From CAYLWN01 sp964387625 (GTDB taxonomy: Bacteria; Patescibacteriota; Microgenomatia; UBA10105): 64,000 nucleotides of DNA. The notes below the pieces were generated by a model. It had not been told where the DNA came from, did not search any database, and was given only the letters and a program-made list of their open reading frames with translations. Positions within the stretch are counted from its first letter, which is position 1, and every line of letters begins with the position of its first letter. The stretch lies in NCBI GenBank assembly GCA_964387625.1, contig CAYLWN010000003.1:9045-73044 (forward strand). The letters are read 5' to 3'. A program made the translations under genes and the position numbers. Positions 63,869 to 64,000 of this stretch are shown one piece after another.

Positions 63869-64000
63869 AAAACTAGTTCTTAGTATATGCGAAAGTTCAC
63901 AGTTCGAAGTAACTAAGAATATTTTCGATCTAACTAAAAACTAATAACTACGAACTACGAACTACGAACTCGTACATTTTATCAAAAATAACCTTTACTC

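Noticed and set aside
63925..63970. CRISPR-like tandem array at the end of the window (CTACGAA repeats)
   Set aside because: It is three 7-bp units without spacers.

Overview
The window looks like a bacterial metagenome scaffold, AT-rich overall, with three 100-N scaffolding gaps at 14896-14995, 39952-40051 and 57857-57956. The best guess is a member of the Candidate Phyla Radiation (Patescibacteria, Microgenomates-like). The reasons are many small or trimmed housekeeping proteins (UvrC without its C-terminal helix-hairpin-helix part, a short DNA polymerase III delta), GC-rich CCTGCC-type palindromes dropped into genes, and an archaeal-type bifunctional FBP aldolase/phosphatase. The phylum is an inference, not proven by a marker gene here.

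Layout. 1-300 bp: a tRNA-Val(UAC) nested between two halves of another tRNA-like sequence, each half carrying a GC-rich palindrome. 0.3-1.3 kb: a protein-kinase-like gene. 1.3-13.6 kb (all minus): a housekeeping run of uvrB, uvrA, a transglutaminase-like exported protein, uvrC, a small holin-like membrane protein, yvcK, secG, a family-5 solute-binding protein and a PIG-V-type mannosyltransferase. lexA lies divergently from uvrB, with a palindromic operator candidate in its promoter, so excision repair and its likely SOS repressor share one control region. 14.5-23.9 kb (minus): a gluconeogenic block, phosphomannomutase/phosphoglucomutase, ppsA, eno, gpmI, FBP aldolase/phosphatase and an AMP-forming acetyl-CoA synthetase. 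Together these could convert pyruvate to fructose-6-phosphate and on to sugar nucleotides. 24-29.2 kb (minus): holA, a metallopeptidase, a NUDIX hydrolase flanked by two MITE-like repeats, rarA, murI and metK, the last behind a SAM riboswitch plus terminator.

29.5-36.6 kb (mostly plus): accessory surface genes. These are a YhhQ remnant, two methyltransferases, a membrane papain/transglutaminase-like protein, a polytopic membrane protein, a small YLDPGTGS protein and a membrane sulfatase-like protein. 36.8-41.9 kb: zwf, folE, a LapA-like protein, a NUDIX gene broken by a gap, engB and hflX.

42.4-55.9 kb: a heavy-metal (probably copper) island. It holds a CDF-like transporter, a CPD-motif P1B ATPase, DUF2933 and DUF5676 proteins, an OmpR/histidine-kinase pair, an HMA-TauE/SafE-double-cupredoxin fusion, a CopZ-like protein, a CopA ATPase, a DUF1573 protein, a CcdA-like protein and an SDR. 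Three promoters in the island share an 18-bp motif, in two cases exactly 8 bp before TATAAT, which suggests a local regulon of the two-component system.

56-64 kb: a repeat-rich accessory end with a DUF4143 ATPase, a Fic protein, a perfect 1,236-bp tandem duplication carrying a HAD-type gene, a radical SAM/B12-type protein and tRNA-Glu. Several genes have a -10 box 4-11 bp before the start codon, so leaderless mRNAs look common.
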